DNA of 64,000 bases, from positions 62,001 through 126,000 of the forward strand of contig NZ_JASCXN010000013.1 of assembly GCF_030010625.1 (NCBI RefSeq). Direction: 5' to 3'. The position numbers were made by a program, and so were the translations under genes. Of this stretch, positions 53,578 through 61,780 are shown in pieces. The notes beneath the pieces were generated by a model. The model was given only the letters and a program-made list of their open reading frames with translations. It was not told the DNA's origin and ran no database searches. The number at the start of each line of letters is the position of its first letter. Within the stretch, counting starts at the first letter, position 1. The stretch is from Streptomyces sp. CC208A. Its GTDB lineage: Bacteria; Actinomycetota; Actinomycetes; Streptomycetales; Streptomycetaceae.

Positions 53578-55122
53578 TCACGGCTGTGTGATCAGCCTGT
53601 GGCCGGCCTGTGAGTCCGCCTCCGCGGGTGCGTCGGCCGCCGGAAGACGGACGGCGAAGACGGTCCGGCCGGGGGCGGACTCGACGGTCACCTCGCCCCC
53701 GTGGGCGGAGACGACGGCCCGCACGATGGCGAGGCCGAGCCCGGTGGAGCCGGCCTGCCGGGAGCGGGAGGCGTCGCCGCGCGCGAACCGCTCGAAGACG
53801 GCGGGCAGCAGCTCCGGCGGGATGCCGGGCCCGTCGTCCCGGACCTCGACGACGACGGCCGCGCCCTCGGCCCGGACGCGGGCGGTGACGGTGGTCCCGG
53901 GCGGGGTGTGCGTCCGGGCGTTGGCCAGCAGGTTGAGCAGCACCTGCTGGAGCCGGGCCGCGTCGCCGCGTACGGCCGCCGGTTCGCCCTCCCCGGGCAG
54001 TTCGAGGCGCCAGCGGTGGTCGGGCCCGGCGGCGCGGGCGTCCCCGACGGCGTCCACGACCAGTGGGACGAGGTCGGTGCTCTCGTATGAGAGGGGGCGC
54101 CCGGCATCGAGCCGGGCGAGCAGCAGCAAATCCTCGACCAGGCCCGTCATCCGGGTCGCCTCGGACTCGATCCGGCCGAGTGCGTGCCGGGTGTCGGGCC
54201 CGCACTCCTCCCGTCCGCGCCGGGTCAGTTCGGCGTAGCCGCGGATGGAGGCGAGGGGGGTGCGCAGTTCGTGGCTGGCGTCGGCGACGAACCGCCGGAC
54301 CCGGGTCTCGCTCTGCTGGCGGGCGTCGAGGGCCGCGTGGACGTGGTCGAGCATCCGGTTGAGCGCGGCGCCGACCTGCCCGGCCTCGGTACGCGGATCG
54401 GCCTCGGCCTCCGGGACCCGCTGGTGGAGCGCCACCTCGCCGCTGTGCAGCGGCAGCCGGGCGACCTGCTCGGCGGTGGCGGCGACCCGGCGCAGCGGCC
54501 GCAGCGCGATCCGTACCAGCACGGTCCCGGCGAGCGAGGCGGCGACGAGGGAGGCGCCGGTGAGGCTCAGCTCGACGAGGACGAGGGTGGAGAGGGCGTT
54601 CTCGACCTCGGTGAGCGGGATGCCGGTGAGGAAGGCGCCGTGGACGCCCTCCGCGTACACGACCCGGTACGAGCCGAGCCCGCCGGGCAGCTCGACGGTG
54701 TGCGGCCGGGAGTCGCGGGGGACGGCGGCGAGCGCGGTCCGCTGGCCCTCGTCCAGGTCCTCGACCGGGAAGCGGGGCCGCTCGCCCGCGCCGCCGCCGG
54801 CCACCTCCGTCGAGTACCCCGCCTCGGTGACCTTCCCGTCCTCGACGACGGCGCCGAGGGCGCCGATCGGGGAGCCCGGGTCGCCGAGGAAGGCGAGCGG
54901 TCCGCGGCCCCGGACCGGATCCGGCCCGACCGGCAGGACGGGCGGCCCGGCGGCCCGCCGGGCGATCCCCGTCAGCTGCTCGTCGGCCCGGTCGTAGAGG
55001 TAGGAGCGGTACGCGATGGTGGTGACCGTGCCGATGACGGCCGCGACGACCGCGATCAGCGCGACGGCGGAGACCACGAGCCGCGTCCGCAGCGACCACG
55101 GCCGCCGGGGACGGAGGCGCAT
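53578..55122 (-). CDS. Sensor histidine kinase
   Basis: The 514-residue classic sensor has membrane segments near 14-36 and 165-190, with an extracytoplasmic domain between them, then HAMP. HisKA has His284 in ASHELRTPLASIRGY. The HATPase domain has NLLANARTHTPPG and DDGPGIPPELLPAVFERF. ATG at 55122 is five bases after the regulator stop. Likely senses the cell envelope, given its operon with two glycosyltransferases. Confidence 0.94.
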   Translation of the reverse strand: MRLRPRRPWSLRTRLVVSAVALIAVVAAVIGTVTTIAYRSYLYDRADEQLTGIARRAAGPPVLPVGPDPVRGRGPLAFLGDPGSPIGALGAVVEDGKVTEAGYSTEVAGGGAGERPRFPVEDLDEGQRTALAAVPRDSRPHTVELPGGLGSYRVVYAEGVHGAFLTGIPLTEVENALSTLVLVELSLTGASLVAASLAGTVLVRIALRPLRRVAATAEQVARLPLHSGEVALHQRVPEAEADPRTEAGQVGAALNRMLDHVHAALDARQQSETRVRRFVADASHELRTPLASIRGYAELTRRGREECGPDTRHALGRIESEATRMTGLVEDLLLLARLDAGRPLSYESTDLVPLVVDAVGDARAAGPDHRWRLELPGEGEPAAVRGDAARLQQVLLNLLANARTHTPPGTTVTARVRAEGAAVVVEVRDDGPGIPPELLPAVFERFARGDASRSRQAGSTGLGLAIVRAVVSAHGGEVTVESAPGRTVFAVRLPAADAPAEADSQAGHRLITQP

Positions 55123-55127
55123 GAGGA

Positions 55128-55883
55128 CTACTCCCCCGGCTTGATGAGGTAACCGGCCCCCCGCCGGGTGTGGATCATCGGCGAGCGCCCGGCGTCGATC
55201 TTCCGCCGCAGGTAGGAGATGTAGAGCTCGACGACGTTGGCCTGACCGCCGAAGTCGTACGACCACACCCGGTCGAGGATCTGCGCCTTGCTGAGCACCC
55301 GGCGCGGATTGCGCATGAGGTACCGAAGGAGCTCGAACTCGGTCGCGGTGAGGTGGATCGAGTCGCCGCCCCGGGTGACCTCGTGGCTGTCCTCGTCGAG
55401 GGTGAGATCGCCGACCGTGAGCACCGACTCGCTGCGGGCCTGCGCGGCCCCGGAGCGGCGGATCAGCCCGCGCAGCCGGGCGACGACCTCCTCCAGGCTG
55501 AACGGCTTGGTGACGTAGTCGTCGCCGCCGGCCGTGAGCCCCGCGATCCGGTCCTCGACGGCGTCCTTCGCTGTCAGGAAGAGGACCGGAACCTCCGGCA
55601 GCTCACGCCGGATCGAACCGAGCAGGCTGAGCCCGTCGACGTCCGGGAGCATGATGTCCAGGATGACGACGTCGGGCCGGAACTCCCGCACGGCCCGCAG
55701 GGCGCCGGCGCCGTCGCCGGCGCTGCGGACCTGCCAGCCCTCGTAGCGCAGGGCCATGGAGAGCAGTTCGGAGAGGGACGCCTCGTCGTCGACGACGAGG
55801 ACACGGACGGCGGTGCCGTCGGCACGGAGCAGATCGGCGCGGGCGCCACGGCGGGCTGATGTGCTGCGAGTGGTGACGGTCAT
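55128..55883 (-). CDS. OmpR-family response regulator
   Basis: The 251-residue regulator has a receiver with VVDDEAS, phospho-acceptor Asp76 (VVILDIMLPDVDG) and Lys in YVTKPFSLEE, then a winged OmpR domain (LTATEFELLRYLMRNPRRVL, YISYLRRKIDAG). It is the first gene of the four-gene operon. A GTG three codons upstream (55892) is an alternative start. Confidence 0.94.
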   Translation of the reverse strand: MTVTTRSTSARRGARADLLRADGTAVRVLVVDDEASLSELLSMALRYEGWQVRSAGDGAGALRAVREFRPDVVILDIMLPDVDGLSLLGSIRRELPEVPVLFLTAKDAVEDRIAGLTAGGDDYVTKPFSLEEVVARLRGLIRRSGAAQARSESVLTVGDLTLDEDSHEVTRGGDSIHLTATEFELLRYLMRNPRRVLSKAQILDRVWSYDFGGQANVVELYISYLRRKIDAGRSPMIHTRRGAGYLIKPGE

Positions 55884-55971
55884 GGTCCCCACGCTCGCCG
55901 CCGCTACTGAGATCCCCCTTGCGCTTTCCTGTGAATTCCCTGAGAAAGCGGGAGGAGAGAGGCCGGGCGAG

Positions 55972-55985
55972 GTTTCACGTGAAAC
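55972..55985. promoter_or_regulatory. parS: parS site 1
   Basis: GTTTCACGTGAAAC, a perfect match to the Streptomyces ParB binding site. Located upstream of the response regulator and downstream of the amidohydrolase. Confidence 0.93.
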
Positions 55986-55997
55986 AGGGCAGCCGTG

Positions 55998-56011
55998 GTT
56001 TCACGTGAAAC
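55998..56011. promoter_or_regulatory. parS: parS site 2
   Basis: GTTTCACGTGAAAC, perfect, 26 bases from site 1 (start to start). Confidence 0.93.
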
Positions 56012-56021
56012 GAACGGTTGG

Positions 56022-56882
56022 TCACGGTTTCACGTGAAACATCGCGGCACCGTTGTCGTGGAGGACGGCCCGGAGCCAGTCGTCGCCGAGCCCGAGCCGT
56101 TCGAGGGCGTGGAGCTGGTGGAGGTACGGGTACGGGATGTTCGGGAAGTCGGAGCCGAGCAGGACCCGGTCCTGGAGGTCGGCCAGCCGCTTGAGCGCGT
56201 CGCCCGGGAAGGGCGCCAGCCGCTCGCTGAAGTCCGTGAACGCCATGGTGGTGTCCAGGTGCACGCCCTCGTACCGCTCGGCGAGCCCGAGGAAGTCCTC
56301 GTACTCCGGCATGCCCATGTGGGCCACGACCAGCCGCAGCCGGGGGTGCCGGGCGAGCAGCGCGCCGACCGGTCCGGGACCGGTGAAGGCGCCGGGCGCG
56401 GGGCCGGAGCCGCAGTGGATGACGATCGGGGTCCCGCTCTCGGCGAGCAGCCCCCACACCCCGTCGAGCAGGGGGTCGTTCGGGTCGAAGCCTCCGACCT
56501 GGAGGTGCACCTTGAAGACCCGCGCCCCCGCGTCGAGCGCCTGCCGCACGTACGCGGCGGCTTCCGGCTCGGGGAAGAAGGTCGCGGTGTGCAGGCAGTC
56601 GGGCGTCCGGGCGGCGAAGTCCGCGGCCCAGGCGTTGAGCCAGGCGCCCATGCCGGGCTTGTGCGGATAGAGCATCGAGGTGAAGGCGAGCACCCCGAAG
56701 CCGCGGAGCAGCTCGACCCGCCGCGCCTCCTCCTCGCGGTAGGTGATGGGCCAGGGCTGCCCGGTCAGCGGCCCGACGGCGTCGAAGTAGGCCCACACCT
56801 TGTCGAGGACGTTCTTCGGCATGAAGTGCGTGTGGACGTCGACGAGCCCGGGCAGCCCGAGCCGCGCGACGAACCCCCGCAC
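56022..56882 (-). CDS. Amidohydrolase-family metal-dependent hydrolase
   Basis: The 286-residue TIM-barrel amidohydrolase (amidohydro_2) has LVDVHTHFMPKNV (metal His pair), FKVHLQVGGFDPN, IVIHCGSGPAPG, LVVAHMGMPEYED and GSDFPNIPYPY (last metal Asp). Related enzymes act as decarboxylases or lactonases; substrate unknown. GTG at 56882 is preferred because GGAGGAGG precedes it. The frame continues upstream into the neighbouring gene. Confidence 0.85.
   Translation of the reverse strand: MRGFVARLGLPGLVDVHTHFMPKNVLDKVWAYFDAVGPLTGQPWPITYREEEARRVELLRGFGVLAFTSMLYPHKPGMGAWLNAWAADFAARTPDCLHTATFFPEPEAAAYVRQALDAGARVFKVHLQVGGFDPNDPLLDGVWGLLAESGTPIVIHCGSGPAPGAFTGPGPVGALLARHPRLRLVVAHMGMPEYEDFLGLAERYEGVHLDTTMAFTDFSERLAPFPGDALKRLADLQDRVLLGSDFPNIPYPYLHQLHALERLGLGDDWLRAVLHDNGAAMFHVKP
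56027..56040. promoter_or_regulatory. parS: parS site 3, inside the amidohydrolase 3' end
   Basis: GTTTCACGTGAAAC, perfect, 29 bases from site 2. It encodes the terminal Met-Phe-His-Val-Lys of the amidohydrolase on the minus strand, so ParB site and codons coincide. Confidence 0.93.
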
Positions 56883-56910
56883 CGCTGCCGCCTCCTCCGC
56901 CGCGCCGGGT

Positions 56911-57246
56911 TCACTCCCGCTCAAAGCCGTAACTCCGCTCGACCTTCCCGATGTGGACGCTGTACGCCGTGTACCAGTGCTCCCGCCCGTACTCCTTCGC
57001 CGCCGTGTGCGCGGCGTCGAGGCGCCAGGCGTCGAGCGACTCCAGGTCACGGAAGTAGGCGACGGTGATGCCGAGACCGCCGGGCGTGCGGGCGGACTCG
57101 TACCCGAGGAAGCCGGGGACGGCGGCGACCCGCTCGCGCAGGGAGGCGGCGGTCTCGGCGTACCCCTCGGGGGCGTCGGGCCGCAGGGAGGTGAAGACAG
57201 CGGTGTAGTAAGGCGGTTCGAGTCCGGAGACCGGTTTCTGAGTCAT
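56911..57246 (-). CDS. Antibiotic biosynthesis monooxygenase (ABM) domain protein
   Basis: The 111-residue ferredoxin-like ABM-domain protein has YYTAVFTSLRPDAPEGYAET and GFLGYESARTPGGLGITVAY, then WYTAYSVHIGKVERSYGFE. Members include cofactor-free monooxygenases and heme-degrading enzymes, as well as proteins of unknown activity. ATG at 57246 with GAGGG upstream. It is followed by the amidohydrolase after 28 bases, so probably one operon. Confidence 0.88.
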   Translation of the reverse strand: MTQKPVSGLEPPYYTAVFTSLRPDAPEGYAETAASLRERVAAVPGFLGYESARTPGGLGITVAYFRDLESLDAWRLDAAHTAAKEYGREHWYTAYSVHIGKVERSYGFERE

Positions 57247-57333
57247 GCGATCACCCTCGCCGGACCGGACGCCCGGTGTCCACGGCCGCCGGCCAAAGGG
57301 ATCCAAGACTTTACGAAGCCCGCCGCCGCCCCT

Positions 57334-58199
57334 TCAGAACAACCCGCCCTGCTCTCCCCCGCCCCCGGCATCGCCCACAGCACCGACGGGCACACTCCAG
57401 ACATCACCCTCCCCACCCCGCTCCAGCCCCCACCCCCCGAGCAGCCGCCCGTCGAGCACGAGGTGGCGCCCGCCGGGGTCGAGCAGATGCAGGTCGGGCC
57501 CGGCGGCGGCGAGCACCCGCCCGGTGACGACCCCGCCGTCGACGAGCTCGGTGACGGTCCCGTCGAGGGCGGGCAGCGAGCCGATGCCGAAGACGTCCTC
57601 GTGGTCGTACGCGGCGAACGGCAGCGCCTCCAGGGTCTCCCGCCATCCGCCGACCCCCAGGGCCCGCGCGTACAGCTCCTCGACCTCGCCCCGCCGGGCG
57701 GCGGCGTCCGGCAGACCGACCCGCAGGGCCCGCTTCCGCTCGTACGACACCCGGTCGGGCACTCCGAGCACCTGCCGCAGCACCTCCTCGGTCCGCCGGC
57801 GGCCATCAGCGGCCCGCGTCCGAGCCAGCAGAAGGTGACGGCCCCCTGTTCGAGGAGCCGGACGGACCCCCGGTGCTCCCCGGTGATCCCGACCTTCACG
57901 GTGCCGGCCCCGAACCAGGCGAGGTAGACCCGGTAGGGCCGGGGGTCGTCGGCGAAGGTGTCGGCGGCGACGGAATGAACCCGGTCGAGCCGCGCACACT
58001 CGCCACACAGCCCGCCGGTGGACCGCCCCGGCACGGCGGCCCCGCCAGGACAGGGGTTCCCCCGCGCTCCAGGACAGACCCGCCCACCCACGGCCCGGAA
58101 GGCGAGCGCCCGCCCGTACACGACCGGACTCACCCGACCGCCCCACCACCGAAGCCCGGCGGACCCCCCGGCCCACCCGAGCCCACCACTCCGCCACAC
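57334..58199 (-). pseudogene. DUF2797 gene with a frameshift
   Basis: Two frames together give a DUF2797 protein of about 288 residues. The first (58199 to about 57800) has GGLCGECARLDRVHSVAADT, then YRVYLAWFGAGTVKVGITGE and GAVTFCWLGRGPLMAA. The second (about 57800 to 57334) starts RRTEEVLRQVLGVPDRVSYE and runs to the stop. The join needs one extra C in the GCCGCCGGCGG run near 57800. It is either a recent mutation or a sequence error. DUF2797 function is unknown. Confidence 0.75.
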
Positions 58200-58225
58200 G
58201 CCCGACGTCCCCTCTCTCCGCCTCC

Positions 58226-59047
58226 TCAGGGAAGCACGTAGATCCGGGTCCCGTCCGGGCAGGGATCACCGACCTCGCGCATGCAGCCGCGTTCGATGAG
58301 CAGCCGGACGCAGTCGCGGACGCGGTCGCCGGAGAGGCCGGTGCGCCGGGTGACGTCCTGCGGGCGGCAGCGGACGCCGCCGCGGACGAGGGCGGGGGCG
58401 AGACAGCTGGCGACGGCCCGCATGTCGCCGCTGATCTCCCAGGACTCGACGAGCTCCTGCGCGCTGAGCCGGGACGGCCCTTCGGCGCCGCGCTGGCGGG
58501 GGACGGCGAAGGCCCTCTCAAGGGAGTCGGCGACCCTTGAGAGGCTGTGCCGCGCCTCCCGCAGCAGTTCCGCACAGCCGGCGAAGTCCACGGAATCCTC
58601 GTCGAACCGCCCCTCCAGCCGGACGAGGACGTCGACGAGCTCGGGCGGCAGCACGAACCCGCCGTGTGCGGGCGCCGGTTCGAGCCCGTACCCGCCGTGC
58701 CGCTGCACCTCGGCCACCAGCTCGCCCACCCAGGACCGGAACGGCCCGGCCTCGGGCGACCGGCAGGCGGTGACGAGCTGCACGAGCCCGGCGAGGCTCA
58801 CCATGCGCGCCGTCCCGCGGATGCCACTGCGCGCGAGTATCTCCGGGCTCGGCGCCAGCTCCCGCGCAGGCGCCAGGCACCAGACGGGCAGCGCCACACT
58901 CCGCAGCGCCTCCCGCGGCCCCGGGTACCCGAGCCGCCGGGCCACGTCCACGAGCGGGAACCAGTGCGCCCCGTCGACGGCGGTCAACCGCCTCAACCGC
59001 CCCCCGGCGGCGGCCCGTACGAAGTCATCGATGTCGATCGCGTCCAA
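58226..59047 (-). CDS. Bro-N (phage antirepressor-like) domain protein
   Basis: The 273-residue protein begins with a Bro-N-like domain (RLTAVDGAHWFPLVDVARRL, GYPGPREALRSV). A C-terminal part resembles a winged-helix region: CRPQDVTRRTGLSGDRVRDC, then IERGCMREVGDPC. Bro-N domains are typical of phage antirepressors, but no phage genes surround it. Probably a resident regulator. It lies 26 bases upstream of DUF2797. Confidence 0.75.
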   Translation of the reverse strand: MDAIDIDDFVRAAAGGRLRRLTAVDGAHWFPLVDVARRLGYPGPREALRSVALPVWCLAPARELAPSPEILARSGIRGTARMVSLAGLVQLVTACRSPEAGPFRSWVGELVAEVQRHGGYGLEPAPAHGGFVLPPELVDVLVRLEGRFDEDSVDFAGCAELLREARHSLSRVADSLERAFAVPRQRGAEGPSRLSAQELVESWEISGDMRAVASCLAPALVRGGVRCRPQDVTRRTGLSGDRVRDCVRLLIERGCMREVGDPCPDGTRIYVLP

Positions 59048-59124
59048 CGATCATCACCTCCACCCGGCACGTTAGGACGAAGGCATATTCAAATGACATG
59101 CACATCGGACGGATTCACCCAAAA

Positions 59125-59156
59125 GGGGAAGGCCCCGGCTAAACCGAGGCCCTCCC
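59125..59156 (-). terminator. Terminator of the PH-domain gene
   Basis: The imperfect hairpin GGAAGGCCCCGG / CCGAGGCCCTCC with loop CTAAA lies just downstream of the stop on the minus strand. Confidence 0.7.
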
Positions 59157-59174
59157 AGAGCGTCCGAGTCTCCG

Positions 59175-59540
59175 TCAGCGGGCCACGAACTGCGTGAGAA
59201 TCGCCTGCACCTCATAGATGTCCACACCCTTGGTGAACGTCTTGGTGACGGGCAGCGCCTGCCCCGAGATCCAGATCTTCAGCTCGGCGTCGAGATCGAA
59301 GGTGCCGGCCGTCTCGACGGCGAAGTGCGTGATGCTCCGGTACGGGATCGAGTGGTACTCGACCTTCTTGCCGGTGATCCCCTGCTTGTCGACGAGCACG
59401 AGCCGCCGGTCCGTGAAGAAGATGACGTCACGGATCAGCAGATACGCGGCGTTCACCTGCTCCCCCTGCCCGAGCAGCCGCGCGTAGTCCTGCTGCGCCT
59501 GCGCCGGCTCGATCGCGTGCGCGTTCCCGAAGAGCGCCAT
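59175..59540 (-). CDS. Bacterial PH-domain protein
   Basis: The 121-residue protein has a bacterial PH fold (RDVIFFTDRRLVLVDKQGIT, YHSIPYRSITHFAVETAG, LKIWISGQALPVTKTF). Related proteins are small cytoplasmic binding proteins of unknown role. ATG at 59540 follows GGGGG. Confidence 0.9.
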   Translation of the reverse strand: MALFGNAHAIEPAQAQQDYARLLGQGEQVNAAYLLIRDVIFFTDRRLVLVDKQGITGKKVEYHSIPYRSITHFAVETAGTFDLDAELKIWISGQALPVTKTFTKGVDIYEVQAILTQFVAR

Positions 59541-59732
59541 ACCGATACCCCCCACTTTCAGTCACGAATACGATCATCCGAACCTAACCGCACCCCCCAC
59601 CCCCCTGGCAACGCCCCGCCTCGCGTTCCCGCTCCCTGGGGTCGAGGCGAGTCGAATTGAGTACGGGTACTCACGCCGGAGTCACGGTCCGCCAAGAGCA
59701 TGGGGAGCACCACACCTCCGGGGGGGGAATCG

Positions 59733-60062
59733 ATGAACGCTCGCACCCTGTTCCGTCTGACCTTCGCCAACGCCGCTTCCGCCGTCTACCTCGGACTCGT
59801 CGGCGCGTCCGTCGTGTTCGAGGTGGTCGCCGCGCTGTTCGAGGACCCCGGAATGGTCGGGATATGGCCGCTCCTTCTCACCGCCCCCACCTCCTTGCCG
59901 GCCACAGAGGGCATCGAGGCGCTCGGGGGCACGGCCGCGTCCGACTGGTCCCTGGTCGGCGGGGTCGCCATCGGCGCCCTGGTCCAGTCGTTCGCCCTGG
60001 GAGCGACCCTGGAGGCCCTGCGCGGCCCTCGCCAAGAGCTCCCCCGCCCGAACCGCGGCTGA
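59733..60062 (+). CDS. SCO4225-like membrane protein
   Basis: The 109-residue protein has three hydrophobic segments and the family-type start NARTLFRLTFANAASAVYLG, then VGIWPLLLTAPTSLPA. GGGGGGGG lies before ATG 59733. Function unknown. Confidence 0.8.
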   Translation: MNARTLFRLTFANAASAVYLGLVGASVVFEVVAALFEDPGMVGIWPLLLTAPTSLPATEGIEALGGTAASDWSLVGGVAIGALVQSFALGATLEALRGPRQELPRPNRG

Positions 60063-60187
60063 ACCGCTCTCCTCCTTGATCGCCATGACGAGGGAGGTCT
60101 CCGCCGAGGCGAGCGAGGAGGGGTGCGTACCGCGTACCGCGATCGGGACGGCTGCCGCACTTCGCCGCCGCACGACCCGGCAACGCA

Positions 60188-60216
60188 AGAGGCCCGGACT
60201 CTCGTCCGGGCCTCTC
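60188..60216 (-). terminator. Terminator of tRNA-Arg
   Basis: The hairpin AGAGGCCCGGAC/GTCCGGGCCTCT lies downstream of the minus-strand tRNA. Confidence 0.85.
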
Positions 60217-60223
60217 AGCTGTG

Positions 60224-60296
60224 TGCACTCGGCAGGATTCGAACCTGCAACCTTCTGATCCGTAGTCAGATGCTCTATCCGTTAAGCTACGAGTGC
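60224..60296 (-). tRNA. tRNA-Arg (anticodon ACG)
   Basis: Acceptor GCACTCG pairs with CGAGTGC, and loop CTACGGA between TCTGA and TCAGA gives ACG. This is the tRNA whose A34 is deaminated to inosine by TadA, encoded at 35467. Confidence 0.97.
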
Positions 60297-60593
60297 TTGT
60301 TTTTAGTTCTTGTCTCCGTTTCCCGGCCCTTTCGGCCCGCTGTCCCGGCGACAGGAAGAACATTACATGAGTCCCGGCGTCATGTGAAATCCGATTACCC
60401 AACCCCCTCTGACCTGCGGAAACGCCGCCCGGGGAGGGAGTGGAGGAGGGGGGCGGACCGAAGGGTTCCGAGGTCCGGAAGGCGGCGAAAGGCGCCGAAA
60501 GAGACCGGGGTCACAGGCTGCGGGCCAGGAGGGGCGGAAGGTGCGGCCGGGAACGGCGGAAGCCCCGGCCGTCGGGCCGGGGCTTCCTGGGGG
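60297..60593. other. Region between tRNA-Arg and tRNA-Ser
   Basis: Nothing coding is supported. It includes the tRNA-Arg promoter area (about 60300-60370, AT-richer) and a strong hairpin at 60559-60588 that terminates the adjacent tRNA-Ser. Confidence 0.5.
60559..60588 (-). terminator. Terminator of tRNA-Ser(GCT)
   Basis: The stem GGAAGCCCCGGCC / GGCCGGGGCTTCC has a four-base loop. Confidence 0.85.
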
Positions 60594-60684
60594 CGGAGGC
60601 GGAGGGATTTGAACCCTCGATGGGCGGTAAAGCCCAAACCGCATTAGCAGTGCGGCGCCATAGACCGGACTAGGCGACGCCTCC
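60594..60684 (-). tRNA. tRNA-Ser (anticodon GCT)
   Basis: Acceptor GGAGGCG pairs with CGCCTCC, and loop CTGCTAA between CCGCA/TGCGG gives GCT. The long variable arm is present. It is the third serine tRNA species in this window. Confidence 0.96.
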
Positions 60685-61176
60685 TCGCATCCCGCGCGGG
60701 GTGCGTGCAGATGATGACACAGGCGAGCCTCGTGTCACCAATCGCTTTCACCGTACGAAGACTTGATCCCCAAGCTCCCGGAGGAGGTGCGGACTGCATC
60801 CGGTCGGCTGGTCCGGGCGCTCCGGCGTGGTCGCCTCGCGGCGGCTCATCCGGGGTTGCTCGGGGCCGTTCCGGAATTCGGGGAGCAGAGGCACGGCCTG
60901 GGCCGTACTGCCGCGCGATCCGTACCGGCGAGCCGGTGACGGACACGATGCGGTTGACTCCCACGGGCGCTCTTCTACGCCCACCCCGAAGGGCACTACA
61001 ACGCTACCAGAAACACGGAGCACCTCTTATATGCGGGCGGGGCCCGGGACAAAGGCCCGGGGCGTCCTCTGGCCCTCCTCCTCTTTCCCTGGCTCCCGGG
61101 GGCGCAACGCCGTATCGCCCGCCGCGTTAGAGGGGGTGTCCGGTCGGTCTTTCGCCTTCTCGTTCGGAGTCGCCCC
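60685..61176. other. Intergenic region upstream of the SSI-family gene
   Basis: No gene could be supported in these 492 bases. Minus-strand open frames here show no recognisable protein and weak codon bias. It must include the promoters of tRNA-Ser(GCT) on the minus strand and of the inhibitor gene on the plus strand. Confidence 0.45.
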
Positions 61177-61629
61177 ATGCTGCTGCGCAGTCTCGTCCTC
61201 GCCACCGCCCTCGCCGGGACCGCCGCCGGGGTCGCCTCCGCCGTGCCGTTGCCGCCGCTGCCGGGGCTGCCGCTGCTCTCGTCGCCCCAGGCCTCGCCCG
61301 ACGCGTTGACGGTGGAGGTCTCCGGGAGCGGGCATCCGGAGGCCGACGGGAGGTGGGAGCTGAGGTGCGGGGAGGGGGCGGGGGGCGATCATCCGGCGGC
61401 CGCGCGGGCCTGTGAGCGCCTGGCGGGGTTCGCGCGGGCCGGGGAGGATCCCTTCGCGCCGGTGGCGGCGGACCGGTTCTGCGCGCAGGTGTACGGCGGG
61501 GCGGTGACCGCCCAGGTGACGGGCGTCTGGCAGGGGCGGCGGGTCGACGCCCGTTTCTCGCGTGCGAACGGCTGCGAGATCGAGCGCTGGGAGAACGCGG
61601 AGCCGCTCCTTCCGAGCGTCCGGGGCTGA
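61177..61629 (+). CDS. SSI-family subtilisin inhibitor-like secreted protein
   Basis: The 150-residue exported protein has a signal peptide (about 1-22, ending VASA). It has the SSI core with GVWQGRRVDARFSRANGCEI and four cysteines (64, 79, 102, 133) in the two-disulphide pattern. By alignment with the SSI site MCPMVYDP, the reactive loop reads FCAQVYGG, placing Gln104 at P1 instead of the usual Met or Lys. A different or weak target protease is therefore likely. GGAG precedes ATG 61177. Confidence 0.85.
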   Translation: MLLRSLVLATALAGTAAGVASAVPLPPLPGLPLLSSPQASPDALTVEVSGSGHPEADGRWELRCGEGAGGDHPAAARACERLAGFARAGEDPFAPVAADRFCAQVYGGAVTAQVTGVWQGRRVDARFSRANGCEIERWENAEPLLPSVRG

Positions 61630-61780
61630 GGGCCGGGGGCGCCGTTAGACTCCCTCCGTGACAGGGCCGCCGCCCGAGGGGCAAGATGGGGCCGGCCCGC
61701 CGTCACGGCACATGCCGGGCGGCGAACACCGCGGGCACACCCCGCGGGCAAGTGCAGGGCGTCAGGGAGGAAGCGTCGTC

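Noticed and set aside
60748..61023. Possible small minus-strand gene before the SSI-type gene
   Set aside because: No ribosome-binding site of quality, no recognisable family and weak codon bias.
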